Assembly: GCA_030704615.1 (NCBI GenBank)
Contig: CM060731.1
Span: 10,664,001-10,728,000, forward strand
Direction: 5' to 3'
From: Takakia lepidozioides
Taxonomy: Eukaryota > Streptophyta > Takakiopsida > Takakiales > Takakiaceae
Length of the DNA stretch: 64,000 bases
Shown here: positions 1-17,790 of the stretch, piece by piece
How positions within the stretch are numbered: the stretch's first letter is position 1
How the letters are laid out: each line of letters opens with the position of its first letter
Made by a program: the position numbers and the translations under genes
Notes under the pieces: generated by a model
What the model was told of the DNA's origin: nothing
Seen by the model: only the letters and a program-made list of their open reading frames with translations
The model's database searches: none

Positions 1-1
1 G

Positions 2-757
2 CCTTCACACGTCAAGGCGGCACCCGGTGCTTCGAAAGGAAAAGCGGGTGGAGCGGCTTATGGCGGACAGAAGGCGACCTTTGATAGAGTGTGTTTCAAT
101 TGCGGGGAGCCCGGGCACATGGCCAAGAAGTGCACAAAACCTCGACAATTGAACATGACTCGGGCAACCACGGAGCTGTCGGAAGATACCATCAGTCGCT
201 TGGTGGAAGCGGTGGTCGCCAGGACTTGCAAGGTAGGCAACTATTCTTGTGAGTTGTATCAGGAAACTGGCGCCCTGCGTAAAGGGAGTTAGTTATTGTT
301 CGTGGATGGGATAATATCCGGAACTAATGTGTCGTTGTTGGTGGACACAGGAGCGTCGCACTCCTTCATGACACCGGCGGCGGCGCGAAAGTTGGGACTC
401 CCGACAAGTGACATAGGGGCCTCTATTGAGGTGCGTTCTGCCAAAGGAGAACCACAGTTGGCGACAAGGTTGGCGTTTGATGTTCCTCTTCAACTGGGGA
501 GTTGGGAGGGACGTGAGAACTTCACCATCTGCGAGATCGATGGAGTGGATCTCATTTTGGGGATGACCTTTTTGAGCAAATCCGGAGCGGTCATAGATGG
601 CCGCAAGAGAGTAGTCACGCTGCCATGTGGGAATGGTGGCGAGGTTTTACGAGTGTCAGAAACGCCCAAATCCGTGGGAGGGCGAATAAATCCTTCTGTC
701 AGCAAAGGAGTGGGCCGTGGAGGAGGCACACGAGTCCCAGTTTTTGCTTTACATTAG
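2..757 (+). pseudogene. gag C-terminus and aspartic protease of chromovirus, interrupted
   Basis: The frame is open from base 2. It encodes a basic Gly/Lys-rich stretch and a CCHC knuckle (C-x2-C-x4-H-x4-C) at 92-133. A TAG at 290-292 interrupts it, and the same frame then resumes with the protease, whose active-site motif is DTGAS near 347. The frame closes at a TAG at 755-757. Comparison with the 63.6-63.9 kb copy shows that the bases around 640-690 and near 829 are shifted by small indels, so the conserved linker after the protease is read in another frame. Functional elements would make one continuous Gag-Pol. Confidence 0.85.
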
Positions 758-796
758 AGAAGTGAAAGGAGAAGGCGATGGGGAGCCGAGCCCAGA

Positions 797-3634
797 TTGG
801 ATCAAGGGGATTTTGGAGAAATACCAGGTGTGATGCCGAAGGATTTACCAAGCGGCTTGCCACCGCGAAGTGGAGTTGACCACAAGATTGAGGTGATACC
901 GGGATCGGAACTGCCTGCCAAGGCGCCCTACCGGTTGAGCCACAGAGAGTTGGTCGAGCTGAAGACTCAGCTCAAGGATCTAATGTCAAAGGGGTACATC
1001 CGGCCGAGTAAGTCACCTTACGGAGCCCCGGTGCTATTCGCAGACAAGAAGGATGGGACGTTGCGGATGTGTGTCGATTACAGGGCTTTGAATAAGGTGA
1101 CTATTAAAAATCGGTACCCTTTGCCAAGGATCGACGACCTTTTCGACCGGTTGGCAGGAGCGAAGTATTTCAGCCGGATCGACTTGCGCTCCGGCTATCA
1201 TCAAATTCGGGTGGCGGAAGGAGATGAGGAGAAGACCGCGTGCAGGACAAGGTATGGTTCATATGAGTTCTTGGTGATGCCTTTTGGGCTCACTAATGCA
1301 CCGGCGACCTTTAGCACGCTGATGAACAGCCTTTTTCAGGAGTGGTTGGATGACTTTGTGATCGTGTACATCGACGACATCTTGGTGTACTCGAAAACAA
1401 AGGAGGAACACCTGGAGCACCTCAAAAGGGTGTTCCAAAAGTTGCGGGAAGGGAAACTGTACGCCAAAGCTTCAAAATGCGAATTCGGGGTCACGAAAGT
1501 GGAGTTCTTGGGGCATGTGATTACACAGGATGGGATCAAAATGGATGACAGAAAGGTGAGGGCGATCTTGGACTGGGAGCCTCCGACTTCGGTCCCGGGA
1601 GTGCGATCCTTCCTAGGACTCGCCTCCTATTACCGGAAGTATGTGAGAAATTTTGCCAAGATCGCGGGGCCGCTGTCGGACCTTCTGTGTAAATCCAAAG
1701 TCTGGGTATGGAACACATTTTGTGGCCAAACTTTTGCTGAATTGAAGCAGCGGATGGCGGAAGCTCTAGTCTTGAAAATCCCGGAGTTCGATCGTCCATT
1801 TGAGATTCATACAGATGCGTCGGACTTCGCGATTGGGGGTGTACTTATGCAAGATGAACGTCCAGTGACTTACGAAAGTAAGAAACTGAATGAAGTGGAG
1901 CGACGGTGGCCGACGCACGAAAAAGAGATGAAGGCGGTGGTGCACTGTCTTGAGCTTTGGCGCCACTATGTTGGTTCCAACCCAGTGAAGGTGTTCACGG
2001 ACAATGTCACGGTGAAGTATTTTGCCACGCAGCCCAAGTTGTCCCCAAAACAACTTAGGTGGCAAGATACTTTGGCGGTGTTCGACGTGGATATCCAGTA
2101 CAAACCGGGACGAAACAACGTGGTGGCCAATGCTTTAAGTAGAAAGCAGCAGCTCTTGTTGGTGTACAAGGGCGAGACGGCGCTCCAAAGGAAGATCCGG
2201 AAGGCTTACCGGAAGGATGAGCTGGCGAAGTCTGTGATGCAGGACTTGAGGATGGGGGTTAAATCGCAGTTCCACTTGCAAAATGGACTGCTCCGGTATA
2301 AGCAAAAGCGTCTCTACGTGCCGAAGGGAGGGATCAGAGACAGCCTCTTGAGAGAATGCCATGATAGCTCGCTTGCGGGCCACGGCGGAGCCAAGCGCAC
2401 TGCGGCACTCCTGAAGAAAGAGTATTTCTGGCCCAAACTGAGGGAGGAGGCAGAGGAGTATGTCAAGACATGTACCACATGCCAACAAAACCGGAGCGAG
2501 TACAAAAAGCAAGCGGGGCTGTTACAACCCTTGCCGATTCCAGAGGGGACTTGGGAAAGCGTCTCGATGGATTTCATGACTGCTATGCCGCTGTCAAAAG
2601 GATTCGATGCAATCATGGTGGTGGTGGATAGGTTCAGTAAAATGGGCCATTTCATCCCCACCAAGGAGACGGCAACGGCGCAGGAGACAGGGCGACTTTA
2701 CTTCGCCCACGTCTTAAAGCATCATGGAGTCTCGAAGGATATTGTCTCGGATCGCGATCCAAAGTTTACGAGTAAATTTTGGAGGACACTTTGGAAGAAG
2801 ATGGGGACGAGGCTGAAGATGAGCACCGCCTTCCGACCTACGACGGACGGCCAAACGGAAAGAGTGAATTCCATAGTGAAGCAATTCTTGCGGAATTACG
2901 TGTCGGCAGACCAATCAGACTGGATGGAACACTTAGACGCGGCAGAGTTCTGTTATAATAACACAGAACACTCCGCAACGGGAGTTTCCCCTTTCGTATT
3001 GGTCTATGGAAAAGCACCTCTGGTGCCGACAAGTTGGGCCGCCCAGGACGTTGAGGAACCGGCAGTAGCGGCGGTACTGGAAGAACGCAAGCGTTTGTTG
3101 AAGCTTGCAAAGTACAACATTGCCAAAGCTAGGAAACGGTATGAAAGGCAAGCGAATCGGAAGCGGAGGGAAGTGAAGTTTGAGGCAGGCACAGAGGTCT
3201 GGTTGAACATCAAGAATTTCCGACTACCTCCGGAAGTGAGTCCGAAGTTCGTACCTCCGTATGCGGGACCCTTTCGCATTCGGAAGGTTATGAATGAGGA
3301 TGTGTATGAATTGGAGCTGCCGGCAAACAGCAAGGTGCACCCAGTATTCCATGTCTCCCTTTTGAAGCCTTACTTCAAAGATGAAGCGCGTCCGAATCGA
3401 CATCAAGTGTTGCGTCCGCCACCTATGCTGTTGGATCATGAAAATGAACCTGAGTACGAGGTGGAGGCAATACTTAAGTCGAGGAGGTTCAAGAACCGAG
3501 AAACGGAGTATCTCGTCAAATGGAAGGGCTATCATCATGTGGAGGCATCTTGGGTGCGTTCCTCAGAAATGGGAAACGCATCCAAGGCGGTTGCAGCTTT
3601 CGAAGGGCGACCTCAAAAGCGGAAGAAACGTTGA
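797..3634 (+). CDS. Chromovirus Pol: RT, RNase H, integrase, chromodomain
   Basis: The 945-codon open frame carries all Pol domains after the protease. RT has the YIDD catalytic box (near 1366) and the conserved [14 protein letters not shown] block. RNase H has the [11 protein letters not shown] motif near 1808. The integrase has an HHCC finger (H..H..CTTC, about 2360-2490) followed by a DDE core with SMDFM, SDRDPKF and GQTERVN. A chromodomain with YLVKWKGY (about 3509) sits at the C-terminus; in this family it reads histone marks and biases insertion site. The start given is the first open position after the upstream stop, not a genuine initiation codon, since Pol is normally made as part of a Gag-Pol polyprotein. 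Confidence 0.93.
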   Translation: MDQGDFGEIPGVMPKDLPSGLPPRSGVDHKIEVIPGSELPAKAPYRLSHRELVELKTQLKDLMSKGYIRPSKSPYGAPVLFADKKDGTLRMCVDYRALNKVTIKNRYPLPRIDDLFDRLAGAKYFSRIDLRSGYHQIRVAEGDEEKTACRTRYGSYEFLVMPFGLTNAPATFSTLMNSLFQEWLDDFVIVYIDDILVYSKTKEEHLEHLKRVFQKLREGKLYAKASKCEFGVTKVEFLGHVITQDGIKMDDRKVRAILDWEPPTSVPGVRSFLGLASYYRKYVRNFAKIAGPLSDLLCKSKVWVWNTFCGQTFAELKQRMAEALVLKIPEFDRPFEIHTDASDFAIGGVLMQDERPVTYESKKLNEVERRWPTHEKEMKAVVHCLELWRHYVGSNPVKVFTDNVTVKYFATQPKLSPKQLRWQDTLAVFDVDIQYKPGRNNVVANALSRKQQLLLVYKGETALQRKIRKAYRKDELAKSVMQDLRMGVKSQFHLQNGLLRYKQKRLYVPKGGIRDSLLRECHDSSLAGHGGAKRTAALLKKEYFWPKLREEAEEYVKTCTTCQQNRSEYKKQAGLLQPLPIPEGTWESVSMDFMTAMPLSKGFDAIMVVVDRFSKMGHFIPTKETATAQETGRLYFAHVLKHHGVSKDIVSDRDPKFTSKFWRTLWKKMGTRLKMSTAFRPTTDGQTERVNSIVKQFLRNYVSADQSDWMEHLDAAEFCYNNTEHSATGVSPFVLVYGKAPLVPTSWAAQDVEEPAVAAVLEERKRLLKLAKYNIAKARKRYERQANRKRREVKFEAGTEVWLNIKNFRLPPEVSPKFVPPYAGPFRIRKVMNEDVYELELPANSKVHPVFHVSLLKPYFKDEARPNRHQVLRPPPMLLDHENEPEYEVEAILKSRRFKNRETEYLVKWKGYHHVEASWVRSSEMGNASKAVAAFEGRPQKRKKR

Positions 3635-3668
3635 TGGGGACATCAACCTTGGAGTGTGGGGGAGGAAA

Positions 3669-5268
3669 TGCATGCTTAGCCCGGCTTAGCTAGCTTAGGG
3701 ATCCGATTACAAAAACTTGTATTGTACAAAAATTTGTTATAAAGGAAATGGGTTCCAAATGTTGTGCGTCCTATTTTGTTTGGAATGGTGATGCATGATA
3801 TGGTTGGCTAGTGTGTAGAATGCATGCTAGCTTATAAAAGTGGGAGAGGTAAATTGGGTTAATCGTGTGTTTGTGTAGTGCCGAAATCGGGTGACCCCCA
3901 TCCGAGAGGCAAGGAAACTTGCGCCTTCCTTGGGAGTTCACGTGCTAGTGCGCACCTGGCGCGTGCGCGTACTATAACTGCGCTACCGAGGGGGTTGCCT
4001 TGTAGTGCGGGCTAACGCGGAAGTTACGTGCTTCCGTTCACGTACTATAATCGTGTAGCCTCGGGACGAAGTCGTAGTGCGGCTTCGGCGTGTTCCCGTA
4101 CCTCAGGCCAGCATTCCAAGGCGGACCCAATTGTAGTGATTGGGGCGCACGGTTGGTTCAAGGTTATCTTCCTAGTCAAAGAGGGTTCCAGGGAACCCTT
4201 GCTCAAGGTGATGCCAAAAGCGGCATCATGAGCGATCGCAAGCAATGTTGTTGCAGTAAGGCGATTCGATCCTCAAGGAGGATCGTTCCTTGGCCTTGAA
4301 GTAGGCCAAGAAGAGTGCACTGGGAGGAGCTGGAGAGGCTCTACCCTTGGCCGGGACTTGGAGGAAGTCGGCCGAACTAGCTAGTGGAGAGTAGAGTCAA
4401 GTGTGGGGTTTGGTTCTTTGCCATGGGACGCCATGGTACGGAAACAAACTCCTTGATGTGGGACGCCACAACTTGGATGTTCGTTTCTACAAAATGGACA
4501 AGTCGATGAGGACATCGACTCCCTGTTGGTAGGAGTGTGTGTCGCGGACCTTTGCCTTGAGGGCAGGGGGGGTCGGGACACAAGAGGGGCTGCCCCTGTG
4601 GTAGGGGCAGTAGTAGCGATAGGTACGGGGGCTGAAGCACCCTTGAGTGCCCAAGGCACTCACGGAGGCAGAGGCGCTCACTAGGTGGAGCCCCGCACAC
4701 CGGGTTGCGGTGGGGGTGGCTCCACAAGGGGTGGTGGTAGCTTAGCGGGACTTAGTGGGGGTGGCATAGGACTCACCATGGGGTGGAGACCTCGAGGTGG
4801 GAGTCGTGGGGAGTCTTGGGACTCATCACGGTCCATTGGGGCCGCGGTGAGTGGGCCAAGACTCACCGCGACTCACCACCGGGAATCGAGGGTCTTCGTG
4901 GTGGTTCGCCATAAAATGGCATGGCTGGTTGTGAAACCCCCGCGGACAGCTACAGAAGTATATATAGGGAGTAGTAACCCCGAGAACGGTGCAAGCCCGT
5001 TGGTGACCAAAAACTAGTGAGTAAGCGAGCGAGTCGGGAAGCGACCAAAGAGTGGGGAGCTGTTCCGGACTGCCAATTACCAAAGGGAATTCCCGCTGGT
5101 TCCAAATCGGTGGAGGGTTCTTTGGGAGAACAAAGGGGGGGACCATTATGCCCCGGTGAGCAGCCGAAGCTCCAAGTTGGCCTGGCGGCCAGGTTCGGAG
5201 TCAGGCGCGCGCATCAAAGCGAGTAACTATGACTTGAAGGGGAGCTTACCGAAGTGAGATGCGCGACA
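3669..5268 (+). repeat. 3' LTR of the left chromovirus
   Basis: Begins TGCATGC directly after a purine-rich tract and ends ..GCGACA, about 1600 bp. Homology with the inverted copy at 59238-60823 stops at these same points. The LTR is GC- and CpG-rich. It holds repeats of CGTACTATAA near 3969 and 4043 and a TATA box (TATATATA) at about 4959-4966, consistent with a U3 promoter and transcription start near 4990. No target duplication can be tested because the 5' LTR is outside the window. Confidence 0.85.
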
Positions 5269-5322
5269 CGTCCATACCTGCAACCGGGGCTGATAGCGAG
5301 GCAAGAACAATCTCTCCGAAAG

Positions 5323-5361
<39 letters not shown>
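5323..5361 (+). repeat. 39-nt adenine tract
   Basis: An uninterrupted run of 39 A residues lies 55 bp beyond the chromovirus LTR. The flanks (ending CCGAAAG on the left, starting CACCTGAG on the right) are non-repetitive. The neighbouring LINE runs on the minus strand and would leave a T-run here, so this is not its tail. It could be the tail of an unrecognised retroposed sequence or a slippage product. Confidence 0.8.
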
Positions 5362-5362
<1 letters not shown>

Positions 5363-5460
5363 ACCTGAGAGCGAGTTAGTGAGCCAGCCAGGCAGTGCAA
5401 AAATCAGTGCACCTCATGGAGATCAAGAAATAGGCACTTGCTAAGACCAGCAGATGTGAT

Positions 5461-6100
5461 CTAATATTTTAATCGGGTTCTGAATTTAGTAACCGGCCGA
5501 GCCTTCTTGTGCCTCCAATTGAAGTCTCCCTCCTCTCCCTCACTAGGAGATATCCCAATCAGCGGGAATGAAGACCTGCCAGGTGAACCGCATGTTGGGA
5601 AGGCTGGTGCCGAGAACATTATTCTTACCCCGGGACTGCTGAAAATCATTGATGAGCTTCCGCATGCGTTGTTTGGACGATCTGGAAAGAGCTGCAGTCA
5701 AAGTGCCCCAAGCTTTTCTCCCCTTAGTAAGGAGGTCCTGGTAAATACACAAAAGAGGATGGACCTGCCCATGGGGGGTTTCCCATATTCATAGACAAAA
5801 GCACATCTAGCCTTCTATAGGTTCCACAAATCATCTGCCCTAAGACAAGTCCAAACTGGGCAAGCACATATCCTGTGACTAGGCTGCAAATTCAACAGCA
5901 GCAGAGAGGTTGGGGGGGGGGAGGGGGTTGGGAGGGAATCCCAATTACGGTAGAAGTTCAGAACCGCTCTCCAGACCCTGTTAGAAAGCTGGTACTCTGC
6001 CAGACAATGTTCAATCGACTTTGGCAAGGTCATGTACAGGCTGCAGGTGGTAGCATTGAATTGAGTAGCTGCATTGACAGGGGGGCGTGCTAGATTGTGA
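5461..6100 (-). pseudogene. LINE ORF2 C-terminal zinc-binding (zf-RVT) fragment
   Basis: Minus-strand translation from about 6095 gives CSLYMTLPKSIEHCLAEY and then NRVW. This matches the zf-RVT layout (C..C..ES..HCL.C....VW) found at the C-terminus of plant LINE ORF2 proteins, although the first Cys pair is imperfect. Downstream frames (5752-5461) look like the poorly conserved tail. It is separated from the RT block by unrelated sequence. Confidence 0.65.
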
Positions 6101-6603
6101 GAAGCTCACGTGAGCAGAAAAATACTGTGAGCATAATTCTACTCACGTTGCTCGGAATTAGAATTTAGGGTTGGGCCTATTACCACGGTCCGTCAACTCC
6201 TAGAAGCCCTATTGCCGCGGGGCTTAACCGCCGAAAATGGGAGCTTAGTATTCATGGAGTGTGACTAAGGCTTGGCAATAAGATTGGTGAGTGGATGAAT
6301 GATGGACGAATGTGATATGATAAAAATCTGGATGAAAGTAGAGTGGAATAAAGGTGATACTGTATGATATATGATGCAATTCCTGCTTTGATGAGATGAG
6401 TATGGACTTGCTTGCTCTTTCCTAGGTATCCAAGGTTGGCACATACATTGACTCCCCTAATGAAAATGACCATGATCGGTCGCACCCCTTTCTGTGACCT
6501 TCTTATGTTGCATCCTGTGTTCCATCTCTACTGAGTGAATTTGCTTGACCACATCACAGAAAGTCATTGCAATGGTATGTCTGAATGGCTACCTGTTTGG
6601 GTC

Positions 6604-7070
6604 TTAATCTCCACCCTTCTAAGCTCAAGGAAATTGAAAAACAGAAAAGAAACAATCACTGAAGTCCTACCGTCTATTTGTGTATCTATCTGTCTGTCTG
6701 TCTACCTGTTTGTCTGGGTTTGGATTAAGATGGCGTTGACTCCAGCTTAATCTCCACCCCTCTAAGCATAAGAAAATTGACAAACAGAAAAGCAGAAACC
6801 ACTCAAGAACCCTGTCTGTCTGTCTGTCTGTCTATCTGTCTGGGTCTGGATTAAGATGGCGTTGACACCAGCTTAATGTCCACCCCTCTAAGCACAAGGA
6901 AATTGACAAACAGAAAAGCAGAAACCACTCAAGAACCTTGTCTGTCTGTCTACCTGTCTGTCTGTCTGTCTGTCTGTCTAGGTCTGGATTAAGATGGCGT
7001 TGACGCCAGCTTAATCTCCACCCCTCTAACCAGAAGGATATTGAAAAACAGAAAAGTAGCAACCAAACCA
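6604..7070. repeat. Minisatellite, about 3.4 units of 126-143 bp with (CTGT)n and hairpins
   Basis: Units start at 6604, 6747, 6873 and 7011 (the last is partial). Each begins TTAATCTCCACCCCTCTAAG, runs through an A-rich segment ending near ACTCAAGAACC, then a CTGT tetranucleotide array of varying length, and closes with GGTCTGGATTAAGATGGCG. Across each unit junction GATTAAG pairs with CTTAATC, and at 6987-7016 the inner GGCG/CGCC also pairs, giving a short hairpin. Length differences among units come mainly from the CTGT array. Confidence 0.9.
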
Positions 7071-7129
7071 AACCAAAAAAATATAAAATAAAAAAATTGT
7101 TTGTTTTTGTTTTTTTTTCCCGAATGTGC

Positions 7130-7165
7130 CCAGATTAAGGTATCGTCAACGACACATTAATCTGG
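7130..7165. repeat. Inverted repeat related to the minisatellite hairpins
   Basis: CCAGATTAA (7130-7138) and TTAATCTGG (7157-7165) form a 9-bp stem with an 18-nt loop whose centre, CGTCAACG, can pair further. The GATTAAG..TTAATC ends match the hairpins at the unit junctions of the adjacent minisatellite, so this is probably a diverged copy of the same structure about 60 bp beyond the array. Confidence 0.75.
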
Positions 7166-7689
7166 CTGGTCTTATGGGCTGGAATTAAGCTTATGCCAAA
7201 TTAAAATACACTTATTTAACTCAACGATACATACAATTTCCGTTGAGCTTCTTTATGACACTTGAATTTTTTTCACTTATTCTTCTAAATTTAAGCCTCT
7301 TTTCGCTTCGCTTCTCCAACTCTTCTACATTGTCGCTAGTTGCGGTTTATTCTGTAAGGTGCACTTTCACGAATTAGGGTTACCGTTCTAGGTTTGTGGT
7401 TTCTGTTCATTCTTTGGGGTTTGAGGTTTGGGGTTTATCAGTGCGGGCTTGGGTTTTAGGCTTATGGTTTGCCTTGGGGGTTTGGAGTTTGGGTTGCGGG
7501 ATCAATGTTTGTGGTTAGGGTTTCCCGTGTTTCCCTGAGTTTAAAATTTGTCGTGTTTCTTGTGTTTGCCATACAATCACTCTTATTTCAGTCCATCCAT
7601 GTTCCATTAATCAGTGCGGATTTTCATTCCACATTCAACCCTTCACTTCTTTCATTCATCCATGCTTCTTTCATTCAACACTCTGCCAG
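7166..7689. other. Non-coding; degenerate telomere-like G/T tract
   Basis: No gene seen. Positions 7370-7540 are rich in TAGGGTT, GGGTTT and GGTTTGGGG on the plus strand, resembling badly decayed plant telomere repeat (TTTAGGG)n without any perfect tandem run. 7590-7680 has repeated TTCATTC/CATCC words. The LINE RT resumes at about 7690. Confidence 0.5.
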
Positions 7690-9262
7690 TGATGGACAAC
7701 ATAGAAGAGCTCCAATGTGCCAAGGTTCTCTTCAGTTTAGCAAATGACAGCCTGCATTCTGGTCTGCTGGGAAACATTCAGGCCCATTTTGATGGCCCAA
7801 TAGCGTATGTGATTCCCCATCGCTGAGCCAGTTCAGGCCTATGTCTTGCCCCCATGTATCACAATGAGAAGAAGGCGACTGGTTCTGCAGCATTGAGAGG
7901 AGGCCCATCGATTTCCTCCAGTTTAGCCTGAGACTAGAGCCCAAGCAAAGGATTTACAGGGCCTGTAGAGCGTGGTCCATATTATCCTTGGTGGAGTTGT
8001 CTAGCAGCAAGGTGGTTTCGTCGGCATACATAGACAATTTCACCATCTCTGGTTGGAAAGTAGGCAGATGAAGCCCTATGATATCTTGTCTTGCTTCAAA
8101 GAGGTGGCCTAATGAGTCTGCTGCTATCAAGAAGAGGAAAGGTGACATGAGGGGGCAACCCTGCCTAACGGACCTTGAAATTGGAAAGGACTGTGTTATC
8201 ACCCCATTTATCATTACTTTGCTTGAGCAGACTACAACAAGATCTTAACCCATGACACGAAGTGCCTACCCAAACCAGATTTCTCCAGAGCAGCCAGCAG
8301 GAAGGACCAATCTATGGAGTCAAAGGCCTTTTTAGAATTCAGCATTAAAAAAGCCATAGGCTGGTTATCAAGAGATGCTCTGTAAAGGGCTTCGTGCAGC
8401 GACAAAATATTGTCCAAAATCATACGGTCTTTTAGAAAACCAAACTGCTCCTTTCTAATGATATTTGGAAGAAGAGGCTGGATTCTCAAAGCTAGGTCTT
8501 TGGCTATGATTTTGTATGTGGAGTTGAGTAAGGTAATGGGGCAGTAGTTAGCCACATCGTCCCGTTCACCTTTCTTGTAAATCAAAAGTTATGAGCCCTT
8601 CCGAGATTTGGGAAGACATTACCTCTTTTTGAAAAATGTCATTAGCCATACCAAGGAAGTCATCCCCAATGGTGGCCCAGAGGGCTTTAAACAATTCAAT
8701 AGGCATTCCATCTGGACCAGGACTTTTCAGAGAGACCAAACCATCCACTGCCTTCCCTAGCTCTTGCATAGTAAAAGGTTCTGCCAATTTGTCTTTATCA
8801 GTGGGAGAAAGCGAGCAAGGAATATTAGCAAGAAGAGTGGATCTAGCTTGAAGAACCTCAGGTGTGTCAGACCTTTTTTCAAAAAGTTTCACGAAGAAGT
8901 TTGCCGCCGTGCTAGCCATCTTTTTGGGAATGGAGCTAGGCAGGCCAACAACATCCCTAAGAGAAGGAGTCAGGGTAGAGGCTCGATGCTGAGCAGCCTT
9001 GATAAAAAAGTATTTTGACATTTTTCCCCCCTTAAGTGACCAGTTGACCCGGGCCTTAATCCTCATGAATTGCTCTCTTGAGTGAGAGAGCAGTGAGAGA
9101 TTGTGCTTGGCAATTCTATGAGAAATAAGGGTTTGTGGGTCATCTTTCCCCTCTTGTAATTGAAACGGGCAAACATGCAAACACTTGGTCAAGGCTTTTT
9201 CTTTTCTCGTGCACTCCTCGGCTTTCTTCCTACAGTTCTTGGCAGATATTTCTCAGAATCTG
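7690..9262 (-). pseudogene. LINE ORF2 fragment: linker and reverse transcriptase
   Basis: Three consecutive minus-strand frames (9192-8566, 8585-8232, 8214-7954) join through frameshifts into an RT of the LINE class. Visible motifs are KSPGPDGMPIELFKALW (RT block 0/1), FGFLKDRMILDNI, KKAFDSIDWSFL (catalytic block A, Asp retained), RQGCPLMSPFLFLIAAD, and YADE in place of the catalytic YADD box. The last one indicates loss of an essential aspartate. Beyond it, 7944-7690 encodes the post-RT region with LRLNWRKS and LSITGRVL. Dead copy. Confidence 0.88.
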
Positions 9263-15272
<6,010 letters not shown>

Positions 15273-17790
15273 TTTGTTGCTGCAAAGTTTGAAGTGTGGT
15301 CAACATCCAGGCAGTCGCAGTTCGCCAAAGGGCTGTTCCATTGCTCGAAGAGCTGTGGCCCCCATAGATAGGAGAGCTGTGGCTTTTAACTTACTTTAGC
15401 TTTAGCTGGTATTAAGCTGTGACCCACTGGGTGTGTCCTGAGCTGCTGTGCGAAGTCCCGGCCGGACAAATTCTCTAAGTAGAATTTACAAAGAATGCAT
15501 TGGTTAGTAATCATCATCAATTCCCAAAGTATAGGACTAGTCTAGTTCTAAGTGGAGGCCGAGAGAAACTCCTTCTGTGAGTTTGTAAGTGGGAAAAGAC
15601 TGGTGGATGTATCTTTTATGGGTTGTAAAAGCCAGCCCTTTGGATTGAGCTGGCAAATTGAAAGAATACCTCTGTCTGTCTGTCTGTCTGTCTCTATTTC
15701 TATCTTAGGGCACTGGTCATGGTTCCTTGTGTAGTCTCCTAACATGTAGCAGTTATGGGTTGAGAATGAATGAATGGTACCTTCCAGCTGATGACTACTG
15801 GTTGAAGCGAGATGATTGAAGAATGAATTGTGTAAATGTTCATGCATTGATTCATACTTGGCGTCGATGCGCGGCCTTCAGTTTCAAATGTGACACCCAT
15901 CTTCGCAAAATTAAAGAAAGAAGGAGGATGTTCTTGATCAGAGTCTCAAACTCCATGGCACAAGGATTGAGAGACAGACGGACACAAGGGTGGGGAAATA
16001 CTGAGAGGAACAGAGGGGAAGATGAAAGGATGAGAGGTATGGGCCAGCATGTCGTGTGTATTTGGAGGAAGGGGGATTGGGGCTGCAGGACTGTGAGATT
16101 AGGGGTCGAGGCATAAGAAAAGGAGGGAGACAGAGAAAGAGGAAGGGAGGTGGAATTCGGCATGCCCAGGTCGTACCAGTTTAGAGGAAGAGGGTGGCAG
16201 GTGAGAGGGAGAAGAAAGGATCGTCAATGTTGGAGAAGGTGATACAGAGCTTATGGTACACTGAAGGGAAAGGAAAGTATTGGTTCAGCTATGGAGGCAC
16301 ACAAGATCGACTTGGCGCCCGACGCTCCCATTCATGCGCTTCGCACCCGCGGAGGTGCCTTTGTGGGTGTCACTCCGTCGCTCTCTTCATGTGCTTCTAC
16401 TTTCTTGCTTCTCACTGACCCTTAACAACCTCAATGTCGATATTGGGTGGTGCTTGAAACTCTGAAACGGTCCTCCATCTTCTCGTAATCCCAATGCCTT
16501 AGACATTAGAGATGTTTTAGCCAGGAAAGACGAGATTTGATGCCTTTGGTAGGTATTCGCGAGCTACGGGAACGAGAAAGAGACAGATGCAATTATCACG
16601 ACGGTCTGAACCATTTGGCTCACTCTCAGATTTCGAGAGGAACCAACGATTTATACAATATTTGATCTCCATGCATGCGGGAAGAATTGAAAGTCTCTGC
16701 CCATTTGAATATTTTTAGCAGGTTAATAGGTCTGGTGCTATCGGCACAGACATGCACACGTAAATGAACTTTGCCAAAATGTGCCGTCCGACATAAGTCT
16801 CTCCTGGCTGAAAGTGTCTGGGTTGGGAGCAGATGTTCTCAATGAGTGAGATTGCGGTGGAGCTATTTCACGACAATCCAGGTGCCTTTGGCAAGGTAAT
16901 GTGATTTTCTTACTAACCTCATCCGCACCCATCAAGTATGATCGTCACATATGTCGCCAAAGATGGTTACACTTCCGACTCCAAGATGGTACAAAGTGAC
17001 CAACAAGAGTTGCAGTGACTGTTTTTCTATGCTTTTGGTGAGGACTCTCGAGGAAACGGAGCGGATGATAAGAAACTAATTTTGCAAGTCTGTATCAGGA
17101 GATGAGAAGAGGAAGGTACAAACGGATGCGCGTATTGGACCCCGTGGTGTTGCTGAGACTCGCCCAGTTATGCATCCCACCCGAATCTATCACTGTGGTT
17201 GGAGCTACCTTGCTGCCTCCAGACTCTCTTTTTGCTATTTTACAGGACCGGCGGAGGGTATGGATTGTCCTTTCCTTAGGCAGCTCTTATTGTTCAGCTT
17301 CAGGGGGTATTTTTCATTTGATAGTAACATATTCTCTTGTCTCCCTCAGCTACTCTTTCAGATTGACCTCCCATATATCATACTGAGATCCCAATGATGC
17401 CTCTTAGGTTGTTCACTGTGCAAAGAAACAGTAAAAATCAACGTATGTGGTACTAAACATATATACTAAACATAAATGGAATAATAGTTAGGCATTGGAG
17501 ACAACAGGTGATTATAGCTTAGTAATATGGTTCCCTGCAAGTGAACATTCATCTTGCTGGCATGTATGTGAGTGTGTTTGCATGTAGTCTGTACTCAAGT
17601 GTGGAAACTCTATGGTGTTCCCCCTACAAGGCAGGTGCCAATGGCTCCTGGTTTTGGTTCAAAGGACTTGCTCCACTTGAGTCCTGTTATGTTTTATATG
17701 TGTGCCCATCTATGAGAGTGAGCAAAGTATGTAGTTTTAGATATGCAGATCTCCAATGTACATACATGGTGCTGAATCAGTGGAGCGTGG
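15273..17790 (+). other. Intergenic DNA and unresolved 5' part of the next gene
   Basis: Contains a (TCTG)n array at about 15671-15692 and purine-rich stretches (15990-16220) with spurious long frames. An ATG at 16291 opens a short frame (MEAHKIDLAPDAPIHAL) ending near a GT at 16336; it might be the first exon of the ZMYND12-like gene. I looked for a C-x2-C / YC / HQ..DW MYND finger through 17790 and did not find a convincing one, so the N-terminus of that gene is not defined. Confidence 0.35.

Larger units (their letters stand above)
1..5268 (+). mobile_element. Ty3/gypsy chromovirus, 3' part with 3' LTR
   Basis: The element enters from the left edge inside gag and runs through a CCHC zinc knuckle, aspartic protease, reverse transcriptase, RNase H, integrase and a C-terminal chromodomain. 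A purine tract follows at about 3655-3668, then a 1.6-kb LTR. Domain order PR-RT-RH-IN-chromodomain defines the chromovirus branch of Ty3/gypsy. The 5' LTR lies outside the window. A related copy occupies 59238-64000 on the opposite strand, and alignment of the two sets the LTR ends. The pol frame is open, but the gag-protease and protease-RT junctions carry stops and indels, so this copy is probably not autonomous. Confidence 0.95.
5461..9262 (-). mobile_element. L1-type LINE, 5'-truncated and split in two
   Basis: Minus-strand reading gives LINE ORF2 pieces in correct order. The endonuclease-RT linker and RT lie at 9262-7690, and the C-terminal zinc-binding region at 6100-5461. The endonuclease and ORF1 are absent, as is common for 5'-truncated LINEs. 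About 250 residues expected between the two blocks are missing and replaced by 6101-7680, which holds a hairpin-bearing tandem repeat and degenerate G/T-rich DNA. Many stops and frameshifts show an old insertion. No target duplication was identified. Confidence 0.82.

Noticed and set aside
5259-5444. Open frame with a poly-lysine run
   Set aside because: The lysines come from translating the 39-A tract; there is no other protein-like signal.
7370-7540. Interstitial telomere array
   Set aside because: Only scattered GGGTTT and TAGGGTT words, no perfect tandem of the plant repeat; recorded as degenerate G/T-rich DNA.
15852-16163. 103-codon minus-strand Ser/Leu/Pro-rich frame
   Set aside because: It arises from a purine-rich plus strand (GGAGGAAGGGAGG type) and has no conserved motif.
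17102-17397. Possible MYND zinc finger exon for the ZMYND12-like gene
   Set aside because: None of the three frames gives the C-x2-C ... YC-x3-C ... H-x3-C spacing.
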